A DNA stretch of 64,000 nt from Novosphingobium sp. Chol11 (GCF_900218065.1 NZ_OBMU01000001.1:2263458-2327457), one strand, 5' to 3'. Shown: positions 26,554-34,782, counted from the first letter of the stretch. Notes: generated by a model from the sequence alone, not told the origin. Translations and numbers: made by a program.

Positions 26554-26985
26554 ATGCTGTTGCCGATCACGCTGACACTGGCGGCCGCCTGCGCTTTTGT
26601 GAACCTGTGGCTGGCGACGCGATGCGTACGGATTCGCATGTCAGCCAAGACGCTCCACGGCGATGGCGGAAACCCTTTGCTCGCCCGCCGCATGCGTGCC
26701 CACGCCAATTTCACCGAATATGCGCCGATGGTCCTCATCCTGTTCGCGCTTGTCGAACTGGCGCTTGGCTCGCCGCTATGGCTTTGGATCGCGGCATGCG
26801 CCTTCATCATCGCGCGTGTCGCTCATCCGATCGGCATGGATGGTGACAGCCCTTCCCCTGCCCGCGCCGTCGGCCCGCTTTTGACTTGGGTCGTCATGGC
26901 GGGACTGGCGGTCGCAGCGCTCTATGCCGCATACAGCGCCACCCGTGCGGTTCCGGCCCCGCCAGCTCTTGCCGCCCAGGTCTGA
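26554..26985 (+). CDS. MAPEG-family membrane protein
   Basis: A 143-residue four-helix membrane protein of the MAPEG family (membrane-associated proteins of eicosanoid and glutathione metabolism). The family segments LARRMRAHANFTEYAPMVLI and IIARVAHPIGM are clear. Bacterial members may have glutathione transferase or peroxidase activity. The start is ATG 26554, after a GA-rich AGAGAAGGGGAGAAG stretch. It is convergent with the metallo-hydrolase gene, four bases away. Confidence 0.9.
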   Translation: MLLPITLTLAAACAFVNLWLATRCVRIRMSAKTLHGDGGNPLLARRMRAHANFTEYAPMVLILFALVELALGSPLWLWIAACAFIIARVAHPIGMDGDSPSPARAVGPLLTWVVMAGLAVAALYAAYSATRAVPAPPALAAQV

Positions 26986-26989
26986 GCGG

Positions 26990-27646
26990 TCAGGCCAGCA
27001 CGGCGTCCCCGACAAAGGGGTTGGTGCGGCGTTCATGGGCGAAATTGCTCATCGGGCCATGGCCGGGCACAAAGGCCGTATCGCCACCCAGCGGCCACAG
27101 CTTGCCCGTGATCGCGTCGATCAGATCCTGATGATTGCCCATCGGGAAGTCGGTGCGGCCGATCGATCCCTGGAACAGCACGTCGCCCACAATGGCGAGC
27201 TTGCTGGGAGCGTGATGGAAGACCACATGGCCGGGCGTGTGGCCGGGGCAGTGATAGACATCCAGCACCAGCTCACCCACCGTCACATGGTCGCCGTCGG
27301 CCAGCCAGCGGTCGGGCTCGAAAATCTTGCCGTTGACGCCATAGTTGCGGCCATCTTCCTCCAGGCGGCTGATCCAGAAGCGGTCCGCCTCATGCGGTCC
27401 TTCGATCGGCACGCCGAGTTCCTTGGCCAGAGTCCCCGCCTCGCCACAATGGTCGATATGGCCGTGCGTCACCAATATCTTTTCGATCGTGACGCCCTGC
27501 TGCTCCGCGGCGGCTTTCAGCCGTGGCAGGTCGCCGCCCGGATCGACGAACGCGCCGCGATTGGTGGCTGTGCACCAGAAGAGCGTGCAATTCTGCTGCA
27601 AGGGCGTGACAGGGATGAGCGCGGCTTTGAGCGGAGGCGTAGTCAT
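26990..27646 (-). CDS. Metallo-beta-lactamase-fold hydrolase (glyoxalase II-like, YcbL type)
   Basis: A 218-residue single-domain hydrolase. The metal motif is THGHIDHCGE (HxHxDH). Further ligands are in HCPGHTPGHVVF and VGDVLF, and the end has VPGHGPMSNFAHE. Without the C-terminal substrate domain of GloB it resembles YcbL/ETHE-like enzymes that act on glutathione thioesters or persulfides. The start is ATG 27646 (MTTPPLKAALIP). It lies just downstream of the Rrf2 regulator on the same strand. Confidence 0.9.
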   Translation of the reverse strand: MTTPPLKAALIPVTPLQQNCTLFWCTATNRGAFVDPGGDLPRLKAAAEQQGVTIEKILVTHGHIDHCGEAGTLAKELGVPIEGPHEADRFWISRLEEDGRNYGVNGKIFEPDRWLADGDHVTVGELVLDVYHCPGHTPGHVVFHHAPSKLAIVGDVLFQGSIGRTDFPMGNHQDLIDAITGKLWPLGGDTAFVPGHGPMSNFAHERRTNPFVGDAVLA

Positions 27647-27684
27647 GGCGGAGATGTGGCGAAGCCGCGCGCCAGGCGCAAGGG

Positions 27685-28110
27685 CTACTCGGCCTCTTCC
27701 ATCGCCAGCGGCTCGGCCAGGCTGATGCTGTCGAGCACCCGCGCCGTCTCGTCCCGCACGCGCAGCATCACGCGGTGCAGCCTGCATTCCGATTCGGGCA
27801 GGCAGTTGGTGCAGGTTTCATGCGCGAATCGGCTCGCGCAAGGGGTGAGCGCCAGCGATCCCCGCGTCAGCCGCACGATGTCGCCATAGCTGATGTCGAC
27901 GGGCGCCAGCGCAAGCCAATAGCCGCCGTCGCGTCCCCGCTGCGTCGCGACCAGCCCCTCGCGCGACAGTTCCGAGAGGATCACCGTCAGGAACTTGGCC
28001 GGGATATTCTGCCGCGTCGCGATCTCGTTCAGCGGCACGGGCCCCTGGCGGTAGCGGTCGGCAAGATGCTGGAGAGCGCGGATGGCGTAACGGGTCTTCT
28101 GCGAAAGCAT
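27685..28110 (-). CDS. Rrf2-family transcriptional regulator with four cysteines
   Basis: A 141-residue regulator. The winged-helix part reads KTRYAIRALQHLADRYRQG, and the recognition helix is near PAKFLTVILSELSREG. The putative cluster region has C91, C100, C103 and C109 (C-x8-C-x2-C-x5-C). IscR, RirA and NsrR use three Cys to bind an iron-sulfur cluster, so a cluster is likely here, with one extra Cys. No isc or suf genes lie nearby. It precedes the MBL-fold hydrolase on the same strand, a plausible target. Confidence 0.9.
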   Translation of the reverse strand: MLSQKTRYAIRALQHLADRYRQGPVPLNEIATRQNIPAKFLTVILSELSREGLVATQRGRDGGYWLALAPVDISYGDIVRLTRGSLALTPCASRFAHETCTNCLPESECRLHRVMLRVRDETARVLDSISLAEPLAMEEAE

Positions 28111-28161
28111 GATCCCGTTATTCGCCCCCGCGCCTCATTTGACAAGCCGCCGCGCAGCCGG

Positions 28162-28524
28162 TCAGGCCTTTACGCCGCTCAGCGCCTCTTCATAGGTCGT
28201 CGCCTTGAAGCCCACGATGGTCCGGCCGCCCACGTCCAGGATCGGCCGCTTGATCATGGAGGGGTTGGCGCTCATCAGCAGGATAGCCTTGTCCGCATCG
28301 ATATGCGCCTTGTCGCCCGCGTCCAGCGCCTTGAAGGTGGTGCCGGATCGATTGAGGATGGTTTCCCACCCATGTTCCATCACCCATTCCTCCAGCTTGC
28401 CCTTGTCCACGCCCGACACCTTGTAGTCGTGGAAGCTGTAGGAAACGCGCTCATTGTCCAGGAAATTGCGCGCCTTCTTGATCGTGTCGCAATTCTTGAT
28501 GCCATACATGGTGATCATGGCCAT
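28162..28524 (-). CDS. ArsC/Spx-family protein (YffB-like)
   Basis: A thioredoxin-fold protein of 120 residues with the single N-terminal Cys in YGIKNCDTIKKA (C12) and the conserved basic segment NPSMIKRPILD. It resembles YffB/Spx-type proteins and not true arsenate reductases; YffB binds glutathione. The start ATG 28524 shares its A with the RidA stop codon (TGATG), so it is coupled to the upstream gene. Confidence 0.87.
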   Translation of the reverse strand: MAMITMYGIKNCDTIKKARNFLDNERVSYSFHDYKVSGVDKGKLEEWVMEHGWETILNRSGTTFKALDAGDKAHIDADKAILLMSANPSMIKRPILDVGGRTIVGFKATTYEEALSGVKA

Positions 28525-28904
28525 CACCCCTTGAACGCGGTGACTTCGACTTCGACCTTCATCTCCGGCTTGATAAGGCCGGTGACGATGCAACTGGCCG
28601 CCGGGCGGATCTCGCCGAACACCGGCGCCGTCGCCTTGCCCAGCTCGTCCCAATAAGCCGGGTCGGTGATGTAATAGGTCACGCGCACCACGTCGGCGAA
28701 GGAAAAGCCCGCCTCCTCCAGCGCCTTGCCGATCACCTTCAGCGCGTTGCTCGTCTGGTCGACGACGCTTTCGGGCATCGCCTTGGTTTCGGGATCAGTG
28801 CCGGTGGTGCCGGCGACGAAGCACCAGTCGCCCTGGACGACAGCGCGGGAATAGCCGACCTGCGCCTCGAAAGGCGAGCCCGAGGAAATGAGCGTGCGGG
28901 ACAT
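28524..28904 (-). CDS. RidA-family protein
   Basis: RidA proteins hydrolyse reactive enamine/imine intermediates made by PLP enzymes. It has 126 residues with GYSRAVVQGDWCFVAGTTG and the C-terminal RPAASCIVTGLIKPEMKVEV. The Arg that binds substrate carboxylate lies in the EIRPAASC region, as in active RidA. The start is ATG 28904 (MSRTLISSG). It forms an overlapping pair with the ArsC-like gene. Confidence 0.88.
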   Translation of the reverse strand: MSRTLISSGSPFEAQVGYSRAVVQGDWCFVAGTTGTDPETKAMPESVVDQTSNALKVIGKALEEAGFSFADVVRVTYYITDPAYWDELGKATAPVFGEIRPAASCIVTGLIKPEMKVEVEVTAFKG

Positions 28905-28992
28905 GGGGGAGTTCCTTCGACGGAAACGGAGGGGGATTGGGGCGGCTCTTGCCCCATGCCGCCGCTCGCGTCCAGCGGCTTTTGGGCGGCGA

Positions 28993-29017
28993 GGAACGGC
29001 GGCGGGACTGATCCGTT
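28993..29017 (+). promoter_or_regulatory. EcfG-type general stress promoter
   Basis: GGAAC at 28993-28997, a 16-base spacer, then CGTT at 29014-29017. This is a full match to the alphaproteobacterial EcfG consensus GGAAC-N16/17-CGTT. It sits 22 bases before the start of the acidic protein gene, leaving room for a short leader with its AAGGAG ribosome site. Confidence 0.65.
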
Positions 29018-29038
29018 GAGGGAGCAAGGAGACATGCC

Positions 29039-29392
29039 ATGGACGCAAATGAGAAAGACCGCTTCCCCGACATCATCGAGGAAAATGACGAGCAGCGCGA
29101 CGAAGGATCACAGGCGCAGACCGTCACCGACGACACCCGCGTCCGCAGCACCGACCTGTCCGAAGACAGCGAGCGCGGCGGCAGCACCAACCCGGCCCAG
29201 ATCATCCCCGACGACACCCCCGACCTTGTCGAACGAATGGAGGAAATGAACCGGTCCGGACATATGGATTTCGACGCCTTCTCCGGCGAACCCCAGATGG
29301 ATGACGAGGAAAGCGCCCTTGGCCAGGTCGATACCGAGAATATGGACGATGAAGACGATATGATGGGCGACGGCACGGAAGAGGAAGGCTAA
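29039..29392 (+). CDS. Highly acidic, probably disordered protein of unknown function
   Basis: 117 residues, with more than a third Asp/Glu and almost no hydrophobic core (EENDEQRDEG; C-terminal ENMDDEDDMMGDGTEEEG). No signal peptide or helix-turn-helix is visible. AAGGAG lies 6-11 bases before the ATG, and a perfect EcfG-type promoter lies upstream, so it is probably a general-stress protein. Acidic disordered proteins may act as chaperones, DNA mimics or ion buffers; none of these can be chosen from sequence. Confidence 0.8.
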   Translation: MDANEKDRFPDIIEENDEQRDEGSQAQTVTDDTRVRSTDLSEDSERGGSTNPAQIIPDDTPDLVERMEEMNRSGHMDFDAFSGEPQMDDEESALGQVDTENMDDEDDMMGDGTEEEG

Positions 29393-29478
29393 GGCCCTCC
29401 CCCGTTCGCGCCGGAACGGAGGGAAAGCGGATCAGCTTCACGGCGCGGCAATGATGTGCGGCGGGCTAGGTGGACAGC

Positions 29479-30069
29479 ATGTCCTACCAGCCCCGCAGGC
29501 CCGTCCGCCACAGGCATCTCCGCCTCGTCCACGCAAGCGCTCGGCCTCGGCACAGCGCGCAACCATCGCGCACCCGCTCCAACGGCTTTCTGGCCGCGTT
29601 CCTGATCATCGCATCAGGACTTTGGGCCGGAGGCGACCTTCTTCCGTCGCTGCCTGACGCCAGATTCAGCCCGTCACCGAGTTCCATACCGCAAGAACGG
29701 TCGCAAGCTGCATCCTTTGCCATGTGCGATGACAGCTATGGCAGCGACTGCGTGATCGACGGGGATACCTTTCGCCTGGGGGGCGAAACCATTCGGATCG
29801 CTGACATCGATACGCCGGAAACCCATCCGGCCCGCTGCCCGGAAGAAGCCTCGCTCGGCGCCCAAGCAACCGAGCGGTTGCGGCAGCTGCTCAACGCCGG
29901 CCCCTTCATGCTCCAATCCATCGATCGCGACCAGGATCGCTATGGGCGATCATTGCGGATGGTCATGCGAGGGGACCAGTCGATCGGAGCGATGCTGGTC
30001 GCAGAAGGGCTGGCGCGGCCCTGGATGGGGTCACGCCAGCCCTGGTGCCCCAATGACAGCAGGGGTTAA
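29479..30069 (+). CDS. Thermonuclease-family (SNase) protein, membrane-anchored or secreted
   Basis: 196 residues. A basic N-terminus is followed by a hydrophobic segment (GFLAAFLIIASGLWAGGDLL, about 35-55), which could be an anchor or signal. The SNase domain starts at CVIDGDTFRLGGETIRIADI and continues DTPETHPARC, with DRDQDRYGRSLRMV and LVAEGLARPW; the calcium-binding and catalytic positions appear kept. It would degrade nucleic acid outside the cytoplasm. The start is ATG 29479 with AGGTGG upstream; GTG 29470 is also in frame. Confidence 0.87.
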   Translation: MSYQPRRPVRHRHLRLVHASARPRHSAQPSRTRSNGFLAAFLIIASGLWAGGDLLPSLPDARFSPSPSSIPQERSQAASFAMCDDSYGSDCVIDGDTFRLGGETIRIADIDTPETHPARCPEEASLGAQATERLRQLLNAGPFMLQSIDRDQDRYGRSLRMVMRGDQSIGAMLVAEGLARPWMGSRQPWCPNDSRG

Positions 30070-30078
30070 CGGCAAGCG

Positions 30079-30672
30079 TTAGCGGCAGCTCACGCCACCG
30101 CGATCGATTTCCCGCCCGAGCAGAGCGCCCGCGCCGCCGCCGATCAGCGTCGTCAGCAGGCTGGAACCGCCGCGATCCAGCTGGTTACCCAGCACACCGC
30201 CCAGCGCCGCGCCCACGATCAGGCCGGTGGTGCCGTCCGAGCGGCGGCAATAATAGCGGTCGTCATAGCCGCGATAGATACGCGTGTTGCGCGTCACCCG
30301 GATCGGCTCATAGCCGCTGCGATAATAGCGATCGGGACGATAGCGGGTGCCATAGCGGCGATCCGGGCGGTTCCAGTCATAATTATAGACGGTCCTGCCG
30401 GGACGCTTCCAGCCATTGTGGCGGCCATTGTCGTGACGGCGGTCGTTCCGCCAGTCGCGCCGGGCGTCGCGCCGATCCGCGCGATAGTCGCGGCGAGCGT
30501 CGCGGATGTCCCTGCGCCGATCATTGCGCGCGTCCCGCTGCTCCCGCGCAAAATCCTTCGCGTCGATCCGCACATCGCGGCCTTGTGCCAAAGCAGGGGT
30601 CGCAGCAACGCCAGTCAACGTCATCGCACCCAGCGAAAAAGCGGCAATGGCGCGCTTGATCGAGAAGTTCAT
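30079..30672 (-). CDS. Glycine-zipper 2TM secreted protein with Arg/Asp-rich region
   Basis: 197 residues. The signal peptide is MNFSIKRAIAAFSLG to PALAQ. A charged region rich in RRD/RRDAR repeats follows (about 30-80), then an aromatic Arg/Tyr-rich stretch. The C-terminus is a glycine zipper (TGLIVGAALGGVLGNQLDRG, then TTLIGGGAGALLGREIDRGG) as in SlyB/OmpA-linked envelope proteins. It is related in composition to the RcnB-like proteins at 15-17 kb but has a different C-terminal module. The start is ATG 30672. Confidence 0.87.
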   Translation of the reverse strand: MNFSIKRAIAAFSLGAMTLTGVAATPALAQGRDVRIDAKDFAREQRDARNDRRRDIRDARRDYRADRRDARRDWRNDRRHDNGRHNGWKRPGRTVYNYDWNRPDRRYGTRYRPDRYYRSGYEPIRVTRNTRIYRGYDDRYYCRRSDGTTGLIVGAALGGVLGNQLDRGGSSLLTTLIGGGAGALLGREIDRGGVSCR

Positions 30673-30843
30673 CTGATGCTCCTTGCCATATTTATCAGGC
30701 TGTGGAGCTAAACCCATGGGCTGGGCGGATGTTGCATGAACGGAATAAAACGGGGTGTTCAGTGGCGGGACAGGCGAGACGAGGTCGGTTGCCCGCCCCT
30801 TTTTCGCTAATCACACATTTGCGCGACAGTGGTGAGCTGCAGT

Positions 30844-30874
30844 TTTGGCAGAACTGTAACACAGCTCTGCCAAA
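30844..30874 (-). terminator. Terminator-like hairpin after the YegP-like gene
   Basis: TTTGGCAGA (30844-30852) pairs with TCTGCCAAA (30866-30874). Inside it CTGT pairs with ACAG around an AAC loop, with one mismatch. It starts four bases beyond the stop codon of the small gene on the minus strand. Confidence 0.7.
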
Positions 30875-30877
30875 CCT

Positions 30878-31084
30878 TCATGCCGCGTGAGCGTCTACAT
30901 CAGGTATCCATACCGGTGCCGTGAACGAGCCTTTCATGATGTCGATCCCGCGTTGGCAGTCGGATCGATTGAAGTAGCTCTCGCTGCTGACCGCGATGGT
31001 CCGACCATTGATAGCGTCATAACGCCATCGCCACAGGCCAGCCGTGTCCCGATAAATGAAATATGAAGGGTATTGTCGTTGCAT
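30878..31084 (-). CDS. DUF1508/YegP-like small protein
   Basis: 68 residues. It has one copy of the YegP repeat: YFIYRDTAGLWRWRYDAING, then RTIAVSSESYFNRSDCQRGI and IDIMKGS. The family has a small alpha-beta fold and no defined activity; two-copy versions also exist. The last residues (APVWIPDVDAHAA) follow the repeat as a tail. It is a single gene with its own hairpin terminator. Confidence 0.85.
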   Translation of the reverse strand: MQRQYPSYFIYRDTAGLWRWRYDAINGRTIAVSSESYFNRSDCQRGIDIMKGSFTAPVWIPDVDAHAA

Positions 31085-31167
31085 GTTTAGTCTCCCGCCG
31101 CCTGGTTGCTAAGGGAGGCGGATGACTATAGAACCAACGTGTCGGGTGTGGTCCTAGACTTCGCCCT

Positions 31168-31230
31168 GTCGATAGGGGCAGCGTTTCCTATCGACCGAAA
31201 GGCGGCACCGCAGCAACGGTGTCGCCTTTC
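31168..31230. terminator. Two tandem hairpins after nrdB
   Basis: GTCGATAGG (31168-31176) pairs with CCTATCGAC (31187-31195). Next, GAAAGGCGGCACCG (31197-31210) pairs with CGGTGTCGCCTTTC (31217-31230) with one mismatch. They start 10 bases after the nrdB stop. No clear U run follows on the minus strand, so they could also protect the 3' end of the mRNA. Confidence 0.6.
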
Positions 31231-31240
31231 GCTTATTCTT

Positions 31241-32296
31241 TTACTCCGCAGCGATCCCCGCAGCCTTGAACATGTCCGGATCGCTCGGCTCATCCACATT
31301 GGCGGCACTGCCGGCCTTGAGCGTCTTGCGCCGGTCGAACGCGTCCCACACCTCATTCCACTGACCGCGCGTGGCGCCCTTCGAATATTCCGTCGCGCGG
31401 GTTTCGAAGAAGTTGGCGTGCTCTACCCCGTTCAGCAGCGGGGTCAGCCACGGCAGCGGATGCTCGTCGATCATGTAGATGGGCTTCAAACCCAGCTGGC
31501 CCAGGCGCCAATCGGCGATGTAGCGGACATATTTCTTGATGTCCTTGGGCGTCATGCCGGGGACCGGGCCCATTTCGAAGACGAGGTCGATGAACGCGTC
31601 CTCGATCCGCACCGTCTTCTGGCACATGTCCATGATGTCGTCCTTGACGGACGGGGTCAGGCAGTCGCGCTCCTTCACGAAGGCGTGGAACAGCTTGATG
31701 ATGCCTTCGCAGTGCAGCGTCTCATCGCGCACTGACCAGGTGACGATCTGGCCCATGCCCTTCATCTTGTTGAAGCGCGGGAAGTTCATCAGCATCGCGA
31801 AGGACGCGAAGAGCTGGAGCCCTTCGGTAAAGCCGCCGAACATCGCCAGCGTCTTGGCGATATCCTCGTCCGTGTCGACGCCGAACTGGCTCAGATAGTC
31901 ATGCTTATCCTTCATCTCCTTATACTGCATGAAGGCCGAATATTCGGTTTCGGGCATGCCGATCGTGTCGAGCAGATGGCTGTAGGCGGCGATGTGGACC
32001 GTTTCCATGTTGCTGAACGCGGTCAGCATCATCTTCACTTCGGTCGGCTTGAACACGCGGCCATATTTTTCGTGGTAGCAATCCTGCACTTCCACGTCCG
32101 CCTGGGTGAAGAAGCGGAAGATTTGCGTGAGCAGATTGCGCTCATGGTCCGACAGCTTCTGCGCCCAGTCGCGGCAATCCTCGCCCAGCGGCACTTCCTC
32201 GGGCAACCAGTGCAGCTGCTGCTGGCGCTTCCAGAACTCATAGGCCCAGGGATATTCGAAAGGCTTGTAGACCTTGCTGGCTTGAAGAAGGGGCAT
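31241..32296 (-). CDS. nrdB: Ribonucleoside-diphosphate reductase, class Ia beta subunit
   Basis: It holds the diiron-tyrosyl radical cofactor for deoxyribonucleotide synthesis. It has 351 residues. Metal ligands are an acidic residue in QADVEVQDCYHEKY, then E and H in METVHIAAYSHLLD. The radical Tyr is most likely in AAYSHLL by alignment with E. coli E115-x2-H118-x3-Y122. A second set is WSVRDETLHCEGI. It is on the same strand as nrdA but separated by a DUF2171 gene on the opposite strand, so it has its own transcript or read-through. Confidence 0.95.
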   Translation of the reverse strand: MPLLQASKVYKPFEYPWAYEFWKRQQQLHWLPEEVPLGEDCRDWAQKLSDHERNLLTQIFRFFTQADVEVQDCYHEKYGRVFKPTEVKMMLTAFSNMETVHIAAYSHLLDTIGMPETEYSAFMQYKEMKDKHDYLSQFGVDTDEDIAKTLAMFGGFTEGLQLFASFAMLMNFPRFNKMKGMGQIVTWSVRDETLHCEGIIKLFHAFVKERDCLTPSVKDDIMDMCQKTVRIEDAFIDLVFEMGPVPGMTPKDIKKYVRYIADWRLGQLGLKPIYMIDEHPLPWLTPLLNGVEHANFFETRATEYSKGATRGQWNEVWDAFDRRKTLKAGSAANVDEPSDPDMFKAAGIAAE

Positions 32297-32382
32297 CGGG
32301 TCGGCTCCGCGAATTAATGGATGTGCGCAACCTGTGCGGGCGCGGGACGTTTGGTCCCCGTCATTCCCGGCACAGGAGCAAT

Positions 32383-32640
32383 ATGATGGTTGATCTTACC
32401 AGCATCAAGGAACATGCTGAGGTTATCGGCGCTGATGGCGTCCATGTCGGCACTGTCGATCACGTCGAGGGCGATCGTATCAAGCTGATCAAGGCGGATA
32501 GCGGCCAGGGAAGTCACTCCGGGCATCATCATTATATCAGTCAGGGACTGATCGCCGGGGTTGATGAGGATGGCACTGTGCGGCTCTCTGCGACCGGTGC
32601 CAACGCCGTTCTCTTTGAAGAAGAACAAGACGAGGGGTGA
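32383..32640 (+). CDS. DUF2171 protein
   Basis: A short soluble protein of 85 residues (MMVDLTSIKEHAEVIGADG, then HVGTVDHVEGDRIKLIK). It follows the DUF2171 pattern of one PRC-barrel-like beta repeat with a GVDEDGTVRLSATG end. Function unknown. AGGAG at 32374-32378 supports ATG 32383 or 32386. It lies between nrdB and nrdA but in the opposite direction. Confidence 0.85.
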   Translation: MMVDLTSIKEHAEVIGADGVHVGTVDHVEGDRIKLIKADSGQGSHSGHHHYISQGLIAGVDEDGTVRLSATGANAVLFEEEQDEG

Positions 32641-32707
32641 CGGCTCCGGGGGCGATTGTGTGGGCGCGGCCGGTGTCGCCACCGCCGCGCCCATCCCCCC
32701 CATTAGC

Positions 32708-34642
32708 TCATTGGCACGCCAGGCATTCGTCATAGTCTGTGCTTCCCCCAGCCAGCTCGAATTTCGGTGCGTCGATCGTGTTGTCGGCTTCCACCCCGCC
32801 CGCGAAGCCCGCGCGCTGCACCGACTTTGACCGCAGATAGTAAAGCGACTTGATGCCCAGTTCCCAGGCGCGGAAGTGGAGCATCATCAGGTCCCACTTT
32901 TCCACGTCCGCCGGGATGAACAGGTTCAGCGACTGCGCCTGATCGATGAAGGGCGTACGATCCGCCGCAAGTTCGAGCAACCAGCGCTGGTCGATTTCGA
33001 AGCTGGTCTTGAACGTGTCCTTTTCTTCCTGGCTCAGGAAATCGAGATGCTGGACCGAGCCGCCGCGTTCGAGGATCGAGTTCCAGACATTGGTCGAATC
33101 CTTCGCCTTGTCGCGCAGGATCTTTTCCAGATAGGGGTTTTTCACCACGAAGCTGCCGGACAGCGTCTTGTGCGTGTAGATGTTCGCCGGGATCGGCTCG
33201 ATACAGGCCGAAGTGCCGCCGCAGATGATGCTGATGGACGCGGTGGGCGCGATCGCCATCTTGCAGGAAAAGCGCTCCATGACGCCCATGTCGGCAGCAT
33301 CCGGGCACGGGCCACGTTCGACCGCCAGCTGCATCGAGGCGTCGTTCACCTTCTCGCTGATATGCTTGAAGATGCGCAGGTTCCAGCTCTTGGCCATGGC
33401 CCCTTCGAACGGAAGGCCCCGGGCCTGGAGGAAGGAGTGATACCCCATCACCCCCAGGCCCACTGACCGTTCACGCGCCGCCGAATATTTCGCCCGCGCC
33501 ATTTCGTCCGGCGCACGGTCGATATAGTCCTGCAGCACATTGTCGAGGAAGCGCATGACATCCTCGACGAAGACGGGGTCCTTGTTCCATTCGTCCCAAG
33601 TTTCCAGGTTCAGGGACGAAAGGCAGCAGACTGCCGTCCGGTCATTGCCGAGATGGTCGCGACCCGTCGGCAGTGTGATTTCTGAACAGAGATTCGACGT
33701 CGAAACTTTAAGGCCGAGATCGCGATGATGCTTGGGCATCATGTTGTTCACGGTGTCGGAGAAGACGATATAGGGCTCGCCCGTCGCAAGCCTGGTTTCC
33801 ACCAGCTTCTGGAACAGGCTGCGCGCATCGACCGAACCACGGACGGAGCCGTCCTTGGGCGATTTCAGCTGGAACTCAGCTCCGTTGCGCACCGCCTCCA
33901 TGAACTCGTCGGTCAACAGCACGCCATGGTGCAGGTTGAGCGCCTTGCGGTTGAAGTCGCCGCTCGGCTTGCGGATTTCCAGGAACTCCTCGATCTCCGG
34001 ATGGGAGATGTCGAGATAGCAGGCGGCCGAACCGCGGCGCAGGCTGCCCTGGCTGATCGCGAGGGTGAGGCTGTCCATCACCCGGACGAACGGGATGATG
34101 CCGCTGGTCTTGCCGTTGAGGCCCACCGGCTCGCCGATGCCGCGCACGCTGCCCCAATAGGTGCCGATGCCGCCGCCGCGCGAGGCGAGCCACACATTCT
34201 CGTTCCAGGTGTTGACGATGCCTTCCAGGCTGTCGTCGACGCTGTTGAGATAGCAGCTGATAGGCAGGCCACGGCCTGTGCCGCCATTGGACAGCACCGG
34301 CGTCGCGGGCATGAACCACAGGCGCGAGATATAGTCATAGACCCGCTGGGCATGCGCCTGGTCGTCGGCATAGGCCGCCGCAACGCGGGCGAACAGATCC
34401 TGATAGGATTCGCCGGGAAGCAAATAGCGGTCCTTCAGCGTGTCCTTGCCGAACTCCGTCAGCAACGCGTCGCGGCTGTCGTCGGTCACGACATCGAACC
34501 GGCGCGCCTGGATGGACGAAGAGGAAGGCGCAGCCACCTTGGCCGGCGCAGCCTTCTTCTTTTCCGCCACCGTTTCCATAACTTCGTCGATTACCGTCGC
34601 CACGTCGCTTGCACCTGTTTGTTCGCTGTCACGAAAATCCAT
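32708..34642 (-). CDS. nrdA: Ribonucleoside-diphosphate reductase, class Ia alpha subunit
   Basis: The catalytic subunit, 644 residues. It has active-site Cys in NLCSEITLP and in ISCYLNSVDDS, the radical-relay end IKSLYYLRSK, and the C-terminal redox tail CLACQ. No ATP-cone domain is visible: the first 45 residues are a low-complexity Lys/Ala/Ser stretch and the catalytic fold starts soon after. dATP inhibition through a cone is therefore not expected unless another domain replaces it. The promoter region carries a LexA box, a NrdR box pair and a DnaA-box cluster. Confidence 0.95.
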   Translation of the reverse strand: MDFRDSEQTGASDVATVIDEVMETVAEKKKAAPAKVAAPSSSSIQARRFDVVTDDSRDALLTEFGKDTLKDRYLLPGESYQDLFARVAAAYADDQAHAQRVYDYISRLWFMPATPVLSNGGTGRGLPISCYLNSVDDSLEGIVNTWNENVWLASRGGGIGTYWGSVRGIGEPVGLNGKTSGIIPFVRVMDSLTLAISQGSLRRGSAACYLDISHPEIEEFLEIRKPSGDFNRKALNLHHGVLLTDEFMEAVRNGAEFQLKSPKDGSVRGSVDARSLFQKLVETRLATGEPYIVFSDTVNNMMPKHHRDLGLKVSTSNLCSEITLPTGRDHLGNDRTAVCCLSSLNLETWDEWNKDPVFVEDVMRFLDNVLQDYIDRAPDEMARAKYSAARERSVGLGVMGYHSFLQARGLPFEGAMAKSWNLRIFKHISEKVNDASMQLAVERGPCPDAADMGVMERFSCKMAIAPTASISIICGGTSACIEPIPANIYTHKTLSGSFVVKNPYLEKILRDKAKDSTNVWNSILERGGSVQHLDFLSQEEKDTFKTSFEIDQRWLLELAADRTPFIDQAQSLNLFIPADVEKWDLMMLHFRAWELGIKSLYYLRSKSVQRAGFAGGVEADNTIDAPKFELAGGSTDYDECLACQ

Positions 34643-34656
34643 TCGAGCCCCCGAAT

Positions 34657-34671
34657 GTTCCTGTTTCGTTC
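34657..34671 (-). promoter_or_regulatory. LexA (SOS) box of nrdA
   Basis: GTTC-N7-GTTC (spacer CTGTTTC), a perfect match to the alphaproteobacterial LexA target, 14 bases before the nrdA start codon. Confidence 0.65.
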
Positions 34672-34782
34672 GATTCGGTCAAGCTTCTTGTCGAGAGCTT
34701 GCCCTGCCAGCAGGGGGCCAACCAACTATGGACCGCATGAGGCAAAACGCCTCTCGCCTGGAAAATGGTCCAGCCGGAGCAA

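Noticed and set aside
30737..30760. Possible EcfG promoter on the minus strand before the glycine-zipper gene
   Set aside because: The GAAC and CGTT elements are separated by only about 14 bases, outside the 16-17 range.
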